NCBI GenBank assembly: GCA_002021875.1
Contig: CP018627.1
Coordinates: 6,076,001 to 6,140,000 of the forward strand
From: Streptomyces hygroscopicus
GTDB lineage: Bacteria; Actinomycetota; Actinomycetes; Streptomycetales; Streptomycetaceae
DNA length: 64,000 nucleotides
Direction: 5' to 3'
Shown here: piece after piece, positions 34,623 to 43,284 of the stretch
Numbering within the stretch: the stretch's first letter is position 1
How the letters are laid out: the number at the start of each line of letters is the position of its first letter
Translations under genes and position numbers: made by a program
The notes under the pieces: model-generated
Seen by the model: the letters and a program-made list of their open reading frames with translations, nothing else
Told to the model about the DNA's origin: nothing
Database searches by the model: none

Positions 34623-35963
34623 TCAGACCAGGCGGCGGGCCGTCGCCCAGCGGGTCAGCTCATGGCGGTTGGAGAGCTGGAGCTTGCGCAGCACCGCCGA
34701 GACATGGCTCTCGACCGTCTTCACCGAGATGAACAGCTGCTTGGCGATCTCCTTGTAGGCGTAACCGCGCGCGATGAGGCGCAGCACCTCGCGCTCGCGC
34801 TGGGTGAGCCGGTCCAGGTCCTCGTCCACGGGCGGGGCGTCGGTGGAGGCGAAGGCGTCGAGGACGAAACCGGCGAGGCGCGGCGAGAAGACCGCGTCGC
34901 CCTCGGAGACCCGGAAGATCGCGTCGACGAGGTCGGTGCCGGTGATGGTCTTGGTCACATAGCCGCGGGCGCCGCCGCGGATGACCCCGATGACGTCCTC
35001 GGCGGCGTCCGAGACGGAGAGCGCGAGGAAGCGCACCGGGCGCTCCTGGTCGGCCATCAGCGAGGCGCTGCGGCGCAGCACCTCGACGCCGCCCCCGCCG
35101 GGGAGGTGGACGTCGAGCAGCACGACCTCGGGACGGGTCGCGGTGATCACGGTCACGGCCTGGTCGACGTCGGCGGCCTCGCCGACCACCTCGACGCCGG
35201 TCCGGGCCGTCTCCCCGATCTCGGCCTGCACTCCGGTACGGAACATGCGGTGGTCGTCGACGAGCACGACGCGCACGCGGCGCGGCACGGCGGCGTCGTC
35301 GGCCCCGGCGCCTCCGGCCCCGGCCGGACCGGGCGCGGGAACACCACCGGCCGGACCTGATGCGCCCGGGCCGCCCGTGCCGCCTGCCGTGCCCAGGTCG
35401 CCCGTGCCGCCCGTGCCGCCCGTGCCTGCCATGCCCGTACCAGCCGGGCCGCCCGCCTTGCCCGGGCCGCCCGACACGCCCGTGCCGCCCAACGCGCCCG
35501 GGCCGCTGGAGGCGGGGGTCCCGCTGACCGCAGCCGTGCCACCAAGCGCGGAGGCGCGGCCGGAGCCACCCGGCGCCCGAGAGCCACCGGCCGCGGAGGC
35601 GCCACCAGTTACGCGAGAGCGACCCGCAGCGGCGCCACCCGACACACGAGAGCCGCCCGCCGCAGCGGCGCCACCCGATGCCCGAGAGCCGCCCGACACG
35701 CGCGACCCGCCCGCCGCGGAAGCGTCACCCCCCGTGGGGACACCGCCCGCCATGGGCACGCCGCCCCGGGCCCCCTGTGCCGCCATCGCACACGGTCCGC
35801 CGAAGGCCGAGGTGCCGCCGCCGAAGGCCAAGGTGCCGCCGCCGAAGGCCGACGGGCCACCGAAGGCAGGGGTGCTGCCCCCGAAGGCCGGGAGGCCGCC
35901 TGGTGCGGCGGGGCCCCCCTCGCCGCCTGGGTTACCGGCCGGCAGGCCATACGCGTCGGTCAT
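34623..35963 (-). CDS. LuxR/NarL-type response regulator with long low-complexity N-terminus
   Basis: 446 aa if ATG 35963 is correct; it overlaps the kinase stop as ATGA. The regulator proper is the last ~225 residues: receiver domain with VVLVDDHRMF, phospho-acceptor Asp in VVLLDVHLPGG, a conserved ...KTITGTD lysine, and a LuxR HTH (LTQREREVLRLIARGYAYKE). Preceding it are ~215 residues of Gly/Ala/Ser/Pro repeats (FGGGTLAFGG, SRVSGGSRASGG), very unusual for a NarL-family protein. If translation instead began at an internal start near the receiver domain, the repeats would be untranslated; the ATGA overlap favours inclusion. Partner of the PspC-kinase; LiaR-like in context. Confidence 0.88.
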   Translation of the reverse strand: MTDAYGLPAGNPGGEGGPAAPGGLPAFGGSTPAFGGPSAFGGGTLAFGGGTSAFGGPCAMAAQGARGGVPMAGGVPTGGDASAAGGSRVSGGSRASGGAAAAGGSRVSGGAAAGRSRVTGGASAAGGSRAPGGSGRASALGGTAAVSGTPASSGPGALGGTGVSGGPGKAGGPAGTGMAGTGGTGGTGDLGTAGGTGGPGASGPAGGVPAPGPAGAGGAGADDAAVPRRVRVVLVDDHRMFRTGVQAEIGETARTGVEVVGEAADVDQAVTVITATRPEVVLLDVHLPGGGGVEVLRRSASLMADQERPVRFLALSVSDAAEDVIGVIRGGARGYVTKTITGTDLVDAIFRVSEGDAVFSPRLAGFVLDAFASTDAPPVDEDLDRLTQREREVLRLIARGYAYKEIAKQLFISVKTVESHVSAVLRKLQLSNRHELTRWATARRLV

Positions 35964-37237
35964 GTCGTCGCCGCCCTCTCCATCTCCAGCTCCACTTCCG
36001 TGCCCCCGTCCGGCGCTGATCTCAGCCGGGCCGTGCCGCCGTTCCGCTGCATCCGGCCGATGATCGACTCGCGTACGCCCATCCGGTCCTCCGGCACCGC
36101 GTCCACGTCGAAGCCGGGGCCGCGGTCGCGTACGGAGATGAACACCGTCGCCCCCTCGACCTCGGCGAAGACCTGGACGGCCCCGCCGTCGCCACCGTAC
36201 TTGGCCGCGTTGACCATCGCCTCGCGCGCCGCCTGTATCTGTGCGCTCAGTTTCTCGTCCAGCGGGCAGTCGCCGACCACCACCACCTCGATCGGGACGC
36301 CGTGGTGGTCCTCGACCTCCGCCGCCGTCTTCTTCACCGCCTCCGCGAGGGTGTCCGGCTCCTCGGCCTCGTCCTTGCCCGTGCCCTCCGGCCGGTAGAG
36401 CCACGCGCGCAGCTCCCGCTCCTGGGCGCGGGCGAGCCGGGCCACCTCGCGAGGCTCCTCCGCGTTCCGCTGGATCAGGGTCAGGGTGTGCAGCACGGAG
36501 TCATGGACGTGGGCCGCCACCTCCGCCCGCTCCTGCGCGCGGATGCGCATCAGCCGTTCCTCCGAGAGGTCCTGCGTCATCCGCACCACATACGGGCCCA
36601 CCAGCAGCGCGATGCCGACGAGAACGGCCAGGGCCGCCTGCAGCACGGCCCCCAGGTGCTTGGCCGAACCCTGCAGGACGACGATCCCGGACACCCCGGC
36701 CGCCACCAGCACGACCCCCGTGGCGCCACGGGCCAGCGGCAGGACCCGCTTGCTGCGGCTGAGCTCGACCCACTGGGCGCGGCGCGCGTTGTCCGCCTGG
36801 CGCCAGAAGAGGGCGACGCCCGCGCCGATGAGGAGGAGCGGCCAGATGTAGGTGTTGGCGCGGCCGAGGTGGAAGCCCTGGATGAAGATGCCCATGCCGA
36901 CGCAGAGGGCGACCAGCGCGATGATCTGGCCCCGCTCCGGCCTGCGGGCCAGGATCCGGCGGCGGCCGTCGGGGCCCACCGTGGTGAGCGGGCGGGTGGC
37001 CATCGTCTCCACGCCGCCGACGCCGAGCGGGACGATGAACCAGAAGAGCGCGTAGACGAGCGCGCCGAACCCCTCCGCCATGAACAACGCGACGAAGACG
37101 ATCCGCACCCACAGGACCGGAAGCCCGAGATGCCCCGCGAGCCCTCGCGCCACACCGCCGAGGAGGCGGCCTTCGGCACTGCGGTAGAGCTTGCGCGGGG
37201 GTGGCTCGGGGGTCGTAGGGGGCACGGCGGCGGTCAT
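35960..37237 (-). CDS. PspC-domain sensor histidine kinase
   Basis: 425 aa. An N-terminal PspC domain (KLYRSAEGRLLGGVARGLAG, residues about 15-75) merges into four to five membrane helices (to about residue 215). A HisKA_3 dimerisation helix carries the phospho-acceptor in VAAHVHDSVLHTL, and the HATPase domain has MVNAAKYGG (N box) and DRGPGFD (G1). NarL-class kinase, partner of the overlapping response regulator. PspC fused to a kinase suggests sensing of membrane or lipid-II stress, comparable to LiaS (inference). ATG 37237 lacks a strong Shine-Dalgarno. Confidence 0.92.
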   Translation of the reverse strand: MTAAVPPTTPEPPPRKLYRSAEGRLLGGVARGLAGHLGLPVLWVRIVFVALFMAEGFGALVYALFWFIVPLGVGGVETMATRPLTTVGPDGRRRILARRPERGQIIALVALCVGMGIFIQGFHLGRANTYIWPLLLIGAGVALFWRQADNARRAQWVELSRSKRVLPLARGATGVVLVAAGVSGIVVLQGSAKHLGAVLQAALAVLVGIALLVGPYVVRMTQDLSEERLMRIRAQERAEVAAHVHDSVLHTLTLIQRNAEEPREVARLARAQERELRAWLYRPEGTGKDEAEEPDTLAEAVKKTAAEVEDHHGVPIEVVVVGDCPLDEKLSAQIQAAREAMVNAAKYGGDGGAVQVFAEVEGATVFISVRDRGPGFDVDAVPEDRMGVRESIIGRMQRNGGTARLRSAPDGGTEVELEMERAATT

Positions 37238-37502
37238 GGCTCGATCGTCACACGTCCGGCCGACAGTGGGCATCAGGGTCGCCCCTGATCGTTCCCCGAC
37301 CCGGCGCCCCGGGTCCCTCCCCGGGTCCCCGACCCCGCCGCCCGGGGTCCCGCCCCGCAACCCCCTCAAGAAATCCACACACACCCCATGCACCCGCACA
37401 CATCCCCACACACCCACACACGCACCGGGCCACCGCCCCACAGGCGCGCTCAGGCCCCCGCCCTCGGCCCCCGCCCTCAGCCCTGGCCCTCAGCCCCCGC
37501 CC
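37238..37502. other. Intergenic region with CA-rich and Pro-codon-like repeats
   Basis: 265 bp with a CA-rich tract (about 37375-37425) and a 25-bp near-repeat (CCCCCGCCCTCAGCCCTGGCCCTCA at 37468-37492, then a second copy running into the end of the next gene). No gene; kinase promoter not identified. Confidence 0.5.
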
Positions 37503-37787
37503 TCAGTCCTGGCCCTCCTCAGGGGTCGCACGCCGCGACCGGCGGCGGACGGCGTAGGTGAGGGCCGAGGTCAGGGCCGCCACGCACAGGCCGCCCAGGA
37601 GCGCCGGGAGGACGATCTCCGGACGGACGTCCCACTCTCCGGCCGCGTCCATCCCGTACGCGGCGGCCACGCCCAGGATGACCAGGCCGGCCACCAGCTT
37701 GCCCGGCTCGAACGCATGGCGGGTCCGGTCGGGGGCCGAGTGACCGAGCGAGTGGTCGAACGAATGACCGAATGAATGGCGCCTCAT
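37503..37787 (-). CDS. Small two-helix membrane protein of the Psp-like module
   Basis: 94 aa with a His/Ser/Phe-repeat N-terminus (HSFGHSFDHSLGHS) and two membrane helices (LVAGLVILGVAAAYGMDA and LPALLGGLCVAALTSALTYAV), ending in an Arg-rich cytoplasmic tail. Its ATG overlaps the end of the PspC/LiaF-like gene (ATGA), so it is translated with it. No known domain. Confidence 0.8.
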   Translation of the reverse strand: MRRHSFGHSFDHSLGHSAPDRTRHAFEPGKLVAGLVILGVAAAYGMDAAGEWDVRPEIVLPALLGGLCVAALTSALTYAVRRRSRRATPEEGQD

Positions 37788-39103
37788 GATCGCTTCACCT
37801 CCACGGTGCCCAGCCCCAGCTCCAGCTTCAGCGAGACCGTCCCCCCGGCCTTGCCGCCGCCCGCCGGGCCCAGGGTGAGCCTGCGCTCCCGGCCCGGCCC
37901 GATGTCGACGTTGTTCGTCTTCTCGCCCGGAAGCCAGATGTCGCCGATCCCGACCTCGATGTCCAGCTTCACCCGGGCGTCGCGCGGGACCGTCACGGCC
38001 AGCTTGCCCGCGCCCATCTCCACCCGGCTGGAGACGGTGCTGCCCGCTTTCAGGGGCAGGCGGTCCAGCTTCAACTCGGCGACGCCGCCGCCCAGCTCAT
38101 AGCCGCCGCGCAGGGAGTTCACGGAGGTCGGGGCCCAGGTGCGGCGGGCCCAGTCGGGGGTGACGGAATCGGGGAGGGCCGCCGCGCCCGCCAGCAGCAC
38201 GCTCGTAAGGAGCGCGAGGAACACCGTGCCGCCGCCGGCGCGGCCCCAGCGGGAGCTGATGACGAGGGCCAGCCCGAAGACGGCCAGCGCGCAGGCGAAC
38301 CCGATCTCGAGGCTGGTGCCCAGCGGCTGCGAGGACCACCCCGCCCGCGCCCCCACCACGGCGGCGGCGACCGCCACCAGGAAGGCCCAGCCGCCGATCG
38401 ACGCCCGGTCCCGCACCCGGCGGGCCCGCTCCGCCTTCGCCTCCGCCTTGTCGTACGGGCCGTCGTCCGGCCCCCACAGATAGCCGGTACGCGGCGACCC
38501 GGCGCCGGACCCCGAGGCGAACCCGAGCGGCCCGGTCGTACCGTCCTTGACGATCGGGTCGCGCCACCAGGACGGGGCGGGGCCGCCGCGCGTGGGCGGG
38601 GCCTTGGTCTCGGGCGGCGCGTCGGCGACCGCCTGGGCCGTGGCCTGGTCCACCGCGCCCACGCTCACCGCCTGGCGGCGGTGGTGCGACCAGTAGCCCG
38701 CCCCGGCCGCCGCGAGGGCGAGCATGAACGAGAAGTACATGACGCCGCCGTTGTTGAGCATCGACAGGAACAGCCCACAGCCCACCAGCGCCACCAGCAC
38801 CGCCGTCAGCCCCGGGCCCTCGACCCGCCCCGAGAGCAGCCTGCGCCCCTCGTTCTCGTCCTCGCCGTGGAACGGGATCAGCAGCCAGCAGAAGCCGTAC
38901 ACGATCAGGCCGAGGCCGCCCGCTACGCCCAGCACCGACAGCACCACCCGGAAGATCACCGGGTCCAGATCGCAGTAGCGGCCGAGCCCCCCGCACACCC
39001 CCGAGATCACCTTATGGTCACGACTGCGCCGCAGCGGCGTCTGTGACAGGCGGGAACCGGACGCGGTCTCGGCCTCGTCCGCCACGGTGGGTGCTTCGGT
39101 CAT
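37784..39103 (-). CDS. PspC-domain protein with LiaF-like C-terminus
   Basis: 439 aa. A PspC domain at residues about 28-85 (HKVISGVCGGLGRYCDLDPV) is followed by several membrane helices and linkers. The C-terminal ~110 residues form a beta-rich domain (VSSRVEMGAGKLAVTVPRDA, IEVGIGDIWLPGEK) like the toast-rack/LiaF C-terminal domain. With the kinase and response regulator downstream it recreates a LiaFSR-type three-component envelope-stress module. ATG 39103 directly follows GGAGGT with almost no spacer, so the start is uncertain; it is divergent from a Ser/Thr kinase. Confidence 0.88.
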   Translation of the reverse strand: MTEAPTVADEAETASGSRLSQTPLRRSRDHKVISGVCGGLGRYCDLDPVIFRVVLSVLGVAGGLGLIVYGFCWLLIPFHGEDENEGRRLLSGRVEGPGLTAVLVALVGCGLFLSMLNNGGVMYFSFMLALAAAGAGYWSHHRRQAVSVGAVDQATAQAVADAPPETKAPPTRGGPAPSWWRDPIVKDGTTGPLGFASGSGAGSPRTGYLWGPDDGPYDKAEAKAERARRVRDRASIGGWAFLVAVAAAVVGARAGWSSQPLGTSLEIGFACALAVFGLALVISSRWGRAGGGTVFLALLTSVLLAGAAALPDSVTPDWARRTWAPTSVNSLRGGYELGGGVAELKLDRLPLKAGSTVSSRVEMGAGKLAVTVPRDARVKLDIEVGIGDIWLPGEKTNNVDIGPGRERRLTLGPAGGGKAGGTVSLKLELGLGTVEVKRS

Positions 39104-39226
39104 ACCTCCATGGTGACAACAGGGCCGTACCCGCGACATCCGGCATGCCCCCTAGGTCTTCCCTGAGATCTCCCCAAGGGTCACGGCGGCTATCGTGTCG
39201 CATCGAACGTGTGGGAGGGGACAGCG

Positions 39227-41098
39227 GTGTCGGACGAAGGCCACCTGATAGCCGGACGTTACCGCCTGGTCGAGAAGATCGGCCGTGGCGGCATGGGCAC
39301 GGTGTGGCGCGCGGAGGACGAACTGCTGGGCCGCCAGGTGGCGGTCAAGCAGCTCTACGTCTCTCCGCACCTCGCCGAGGACGAGCTGACGACGCTGCAT
39401 GAACGCACCCGCCGCGAGGCGCGCAGCGCGGCCCGTATCACCCACCCCAACGTGGTCGTGGTCCATGACGTGGTGGACCACTACGGACTGCCGTGCATCG
39501 TCATGGAGTACGTGCCCTCCACGACCCTCGCCGACCTGCTGAAGAACGGCGCACGGGTCGCCCCCGACGAGGCCGCCCGCATCGGCCGCGGAATGATCGC
39601 CGCCCTGCGCGCCGCGCACGCGGCCGGGGTGCTGCACCGGGACGTCAAGCCCGGCAATGTACTGCTCGGCCCCGAAGGCCGGGTCGTGCTCACGGACTTC
39701 GGCATCGCGATGGCCACCGGCACCTCGACGCTGACCAAGACCGGCGAGGTCGTCGGCTCCATCGACTACATCGCGCCCGAGCGGGTCAGGGGCCGCAAAC
39801 CCGGCCCCGCGTCGGACCTCTGGGCGCTGGGGGCGACGCTCTACCAGGCGGTCGAGGGGCGGCCGCCGTTCCGCAAGGCCACGGCGATCGAGACGGGTTA
39901 CGCGATCGCCGTCGATCCGCTGGACCCGCCCCAACAGGCGGGGGCGCTGGGTCCGCTGATCGAGCGCCTGCTGGCGAAGGAGCCGGAGCTGCGGCCCTCG
40001 GCGGAGGAAACCGAACGGGCGCTGCGGCTGCCCGCGGCGGAGGCCGAGACGACATCGCTGTCGCCGCCGCCGCTCGACGCGACCATGAATCTGTCGACTC
40101 GACGGGAGCCCGGCGCGGCCACGGGCGGGACCACGAGCACCACATCCAACGCCTCGCCGAACCCGCCCACGACATCGACCCCGTATTCCCACACGGCCCA
40201 CACACCGAGCACGCCGCACACACCGAGCGCGCCGAACGCCCAGCACACACCGAGCACTCCGCACCCGTCGGACCCACGGCTTCCGCACCACCCCCCGGGC
40301 ACGGGGAACACCCCGCGCACCGGGAACACGCCGGGCACCGGGAACATCCCCGGGCAGCAGCACACCCCGCCCACGTCCACGCCGTTCACCGCGTCGACGC
40401 CGTCCATGACGACGCAGACACCGGCGTCCCCGCCCGCCCCCGCTCCGGTGCGCAAGAGCCGTAAGGCGGTGCGGACGGCCGTGGCGGCCTCCCTGGCGGT
40501 CGTGACCGTGGCGGGCGGCGTCTATCTGTTCGGCTTCGACCACGACAACGGCCAGAAGAACGGCGGAGGGCAGTCCTCCGCCACGGACAAGCCGTCGGCC
40601 CCCGCGAACAAGCCGTACACCCCGCCGTCCGGCTACCACATCGTCACCGAGAAGAAGTTCGGCTTCTCCCTCCCCATCCCCGACGGCTGGTCCCGCCAGG
40701 AGCAGTCCGACCCCGACGGCAACACGGTCGACCGCACCCAGGAGGTCCGCTATCTCGCCCCCAACGGGCTGGTCGGTCTGAGGATCAACGTCCTGGACTT
40801 CGCCTCCGGTGACCAGGTCCAGCACTTCGAGGACCTCGAGGTCGGGTTCAAGGACAAGAAGGCGTACCCGATCTACGAGCGGTTGCGGCTGCAGGAGACG
40901 AAGTACCAGGGCTTGCCCGCCGCCATCTGGGAGTTCAAGTTCCGCGGCGAGGTCCGGATGTACCGCGCGATCGACCTCGGCTTCGGCAAGGAGGGCGAGA
41001 AGGAGTACGCGATCTACCTGAGCGGCCCGGACGCGGACTGGGGCACCTACCGGCCGATCTTCGACGAGGTCCGGAACGGCTTCCGCATCCTCAGCTGA
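39227..41098 (+). CDS. Transmembrane Ser/Thr protein kinase 1
   Basis: 623 aa from GTG 39227 (GGGAGGGG seven bases upstream). Hanks kinase domain, residues about 9-270: Gly loop IGRGGMG, VAVKQ lysine, HRDVKPGN, DFGIA, and activation segment TKTGEVVGSIDYIAPE. A Thr/Pro/His-rich linker (TPSTPHTPSAPNAQHTPSTP) follows, one membrane helix (AVAASLAVVTVAGGVYLF, near 430), and an extracytoplasmic ~170-residue domain beginning YHIVTEKKFGFSLPIPDGW. No PASTA repeats. The same ectodomain type recurs in the two kinases at 52-56 kb. Ligand unknown. Confidence 0.94.
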   Translation: MSDEGHLIAGRYRLVEKIGRGGMGTVWRAEDELLGRQVAVKQLYVSPHLAEDELTTLHERTRREARSAARITHPNVVVVHDVVDHYGLPCIVMEYVPSTTLADLLKNGARVAPDEAARIGRGMIAALRAAHAAGVLHRDVKPGNVLLGPEGRVVLTDFGIAMATGTSTLTKTGEVVGSIDYIAPERVRGRKPGPASDLWALGATLYQAVEGRPPFRKATAIETGYAIAVDPLDPPQQAGALGPLIERLLAKEPELRPSAEETERALRLPAAEAETTSLSPPPLDATMNLSTRREPGAATGGTTSTTSNASPNPPTTSTPYSHTAHTPSTPHTPSAPNAQHTPSTPHPSDPRLPHHPPGTGNTPRTGNTPGTGNIPGQQHTPPTSTPFTASTPSMTTQTPASPPAPAPVRKSRKAVRTAVAASLAVVTVAGGVYLFGFDHDNGQKNGGGQSSATDKPSAPANKPYTPPSGYHIVTEKKFGFSLPIPDGWSRQEQSDPDGNTVDRTQEVRYLAPNGLVGLRINVLDFASGDQVQHFEDLEVGFKDKKAYPIYERLRLQETKYQGLPAAIWEFKFRGEVRMYRAIDLGFGKEGEKEYAIYLSGPDADWGTYRPIFDEVRNGFRILS

Positions 41099-41100
41099 CG

Positions 41101-41124
41101 GGCCGGGGCCCGGGGCCCCCGGCC
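41101..41124 (+). terminator. GC-rich hairpin after kinase 1
   Basis: GGCCGGGGCC (41101-41110) can pair with GGCCCCCGGCC (41114-41124) with one bulge, immediately past the stop codon. Confidence 0.5.
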
Positions 41125-41144
41125 ACGCCCTGCGCGACGCGTCA

Positions 41145-41189
41145 CACGTCCTGCACGTCCTGCACGTCCTGCACGTCCTGCACGTCCTG
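41145..41189. repeat. Five perfect copies of a 9-bp unit
   Basis: CACGTCCTG is repeated five times without error (41145-41189) and followed by two degenerate copies (GTCACATCCTGCGCG, GTCACGTCCTACGTG). It lies between convergent stop codons. Each unit contains ACGT; slippage is the simplest origin. Confidence 0.9.
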
Positions 41190-41224
41190 CGTAAAGCGTC
41201 ACATCCTGCGCGAAGAGTCACGTC

Positions 41225-41806
41225 CTACGTGAAAAGCTGCGAGCCCTGCCTGCGCCGGCGCTTGGAGATGACGACGTCCAGGGAGAGATACGGCGCCCCC
41301 GCCAGCACCAGCGGGAGCCACGCCATCAGATAGGCCAGGTCGTTGCCGTAGTAGTAGGGGTCCGACTGCCAGCTGACCGTGAGCCACAGGCTCAGCGAGA
41401 TCAGCGCGCCGCCGAAGGCGGCAAGGCGGGAGAGGAGGCCCGCCAGGATGCCGAGGCCGACGGCCAGTTCGCCGTAGGCCATGACGTAGCCGAAGGCGGT
41501 GGGGTCCTTGAGCGCCTGGTCGACCATCCACGGCAGGGCCGAGGTGTCCCGCACCTGACGCATCAGCTCGCCGATCGAGCCGGTGCCCGAGTCGGACAGG
41601 AAGGCCGAGTCGGTGAGTTTGTCGATCCCGGCGTAGACGAAGGTGACGCCGAGGAAGATCCGCAGCGGCAGCAGCGCGTAACGGGCGGCCGTGGCCCGAA
41701 CTCCCACGGGCTGCTGCCCGCCTATGCCGTTCACGCTGCTCACGCCGTGCACGCTGCCGCCGCTGCCCGCCGTGCCCGAACCGGCCATACGATCCGCGTG
41801 TCTCAT
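41225..41806 (-). CDS. DoxX-family membrane protein
   Basis: 193 aa with a Gly/Ser-rich 40-residue N-terminus and four membrane helices. Family features: LRIFLGVTFVYAGIDKLTD, AFGYVMAYGELAVGLGILAG, GALISLSLWLTVSWQS. DoxX proteins are quinone- or thiol-linked membrane proteins; in mycobacteria a DoxX acts with superoxide dismutase and a thiol transferase. No such partner is adjacent. ATG 41806 follows GGAGAGGCGGGCGGC. Confidence 0.88.
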   Translation of the reverse strand: MRHADRMAGSGTAGSGGSVHGVSSVNGIGGQQPVGVRATAARYALLPLRIFLGVTFVYAGIDKLTDSAFLSDSGTGSIGELMRQVRDTSALPWMVDQALKDPTAFGYVMAYGELAVGLGILAGLLSRLAAFGGALISLSLWLTVSWQSDPYYYGNDLAYLMAWLPLVLAGAPYLSLDVVISKRRRRQGSQLFT

Positions 41807-41883
41807 GCCGCCCGCCTCTCCCGTCGCGCCGCTATTTCGTTGCGCGTTCGACAAAACCATACGGAGCGGCAGGCCGGAACGAC

Positions 41884-43200
41884 TCAGTCCATAACATCGA
41901 TGGGATAGGGGTTGGTCTCCGCGCCCGAGGCCGTCACGACCTGTACATCGACCCGGCCCGGCTCCACGTCCACCGGGACCGGCACCGTGAGCGCGGTGTC
42001 CGTCGGGCTGCTGAAGCCTCCGGCGACCGGGACCAGCGGCACATGGACGTGCACCGTGCCGATGCGGACGACCAACTTGGCCAGCCGGTCCGGGCCCTGG
42101 GCGCCCGGCGGGACGAAGCCGCTGCCGCGGATCTCGATGTCGTCGCCGGTGCGGATCGGGGCGTCCCGGTCGATGGCGCCCTCCTCGGGGCGGACCCGTA
42201 CGACGGACAGCACGGTCGGCCGGCCGCCCTCCGCGTACTTCCCGGTCAGGTACATCACCACCGATACGACCGCCAGCAGCGCCAGGCCCCACGGCACATC
42301 GGGCAGCCGCCACGGCTCGCGGCCGAGGCGGACGGCGGTGAAGGCGAGGGCCGCGGTGTGGACGACGATGTACTGCACATCGGCGAAGCTGCCGCGGCCC
42401 GCGTCGTCGGTCAGCAGATCGGCGGCGCGCGGGCGCACGGCCCGCACCTTCTGCAGCCGCTGCGCCCGCACCCGGGCCGCCACGACGAGCCGTGCCAGCA
42501 CCGCGGTCACACACGTCAACGCGGCGACCGTAAGGAGCCCGGCGGCATGGTCCAGGGCCAGCCCGTCGGTCAGCCGCTGCCGGTCGCCGGGGGCCACGGC
42601 CAGCTCGACGCCGAGCACCAGCACCGCGAAGACCGCGATCAGCAGCCAGGCGGCGGCGACGGCGCGGGAGGTGGAGAGGCGGTTGTCCTCGCCGACGAGC
42701 GGGGCGAGCGGGCCGCCGTCCGCGCGGTGCAGCCGGGCGGTGAGGGTCAGCAGCGCGGCGGTGACCACGGCGGCGGTGAGCCCGGCCGTCCGCGCGACCG
42801 ACCAGCCCGTGCCGATCGCCGTGGCCAACTGGCCGATCAGCAGCACCCCGACCGCGCCCCACACCACGAACACGGTGCGCCGCCACACCCGGTGCCGCCA
42901 TGCCGAGTTCTCGGCCCGGCCGCTGTCGGCGACCGAACGGGCCGCCTGGGACAGCTCGTCCGAGACCCACTGCCGGGACGCCCCCGCCGAGTGGACGAGA
43001 GCCGCTGGAAGGCCCTCTCCCGCCGCGAAACGCTCCCGCATGGCCACGAACGCGGCCACGGCCCGCCGATGGCCGTCACGGGCCCCCTGAGGGCATTCAC
43101 AGCCCGTGTGGCCATGGGGATGCCCATGGGGGTGCTGTCCTTCTGCCGTCGTGGCGTTCTCCGCCGTCTCCACCGCCACGCGGGTCGCTCCGTCGTTCAC
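41884..43200 (-). CDS. Polytopic membrane protein with C-terminal Ig-like (IPT/TIG-like) region
   Basis: 438 aa from GTG 43200. The N-terminus has a His/Gly/Cys cluster (HPHGHPHGHTGCECPQG) that could bind metal. Five to six membrane helices span about residues 105-310 (TVFVVWGAVGVLLIGQLATAI, LLIAVFAVLVLGVEL, WGLALLAVVSVVMYL). The C-terminal ~120 residues read like an IPT/TIG beta-sandwich (IEIRGSGFVPPG, KLVVRIGTVHVHVPL). No recognised function. It is 77 bp from the DoxX gene on the same strand. Confidence 0.75.
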   Translation of the reverse strand: MNDGATRVAVETAENATTAEGQHPHGHPHGHTGCECPQGARDGHRRAVAAFVAMRERFAAGEGLPAALVHSAGASRQWVSDELSQAARSVADSGRAENSAWRHRVWRRTVFVVWGAVGVLLIGQLATAIGTGWSVARTAGLTAAVVTAALLTLTARLHRADGGPLAPLVGEDNRLSTSRAVAAAWLLIAVFAVLVLGVELAVAPGDRQRLTDGLALDHAAGLLTVAALTCVTAVLARLVVAARVRAQRLQKVRAVRPRAADLLTDDAGRGSFADVQYIVVHTAALAFTAVRLGREPWRLPDVPWGLALLAVVSVVMYLTGKYAEGGRPTVLSVVRVRPEEGAIDRDAPIRTGDDIEIRGSGFVPPGAQGPDRLAKLVVRIGTVHVHVPLVPVAGGFSSPTDTALTVPVPVDVEPGRVDVQVVTASGAETNPYPIDVMD

Positions 43201-43284
43201 TCGTTCCGTACGGGACCGCGGGTTCGCGCGGCACCGCCCAACTGACAGGTATTGACAGGGGATTGTGCCGCACCGCGGAGGGTG

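Noticed and set aside
41145..41189. 9-bp repeats considered as an iteron array or replication origin
   Set aside because: No replication gene or AT-rich unwinding region nearby; a chromosomal convergent 3' intergenic position fits slippage.
43244..43262. CCTGTCAGTT on the minus strand upstream of the polytopic membrane protein gene
   Set aside because: Lacks the final G of the motif and has no TAnnnT eight bases downstream.
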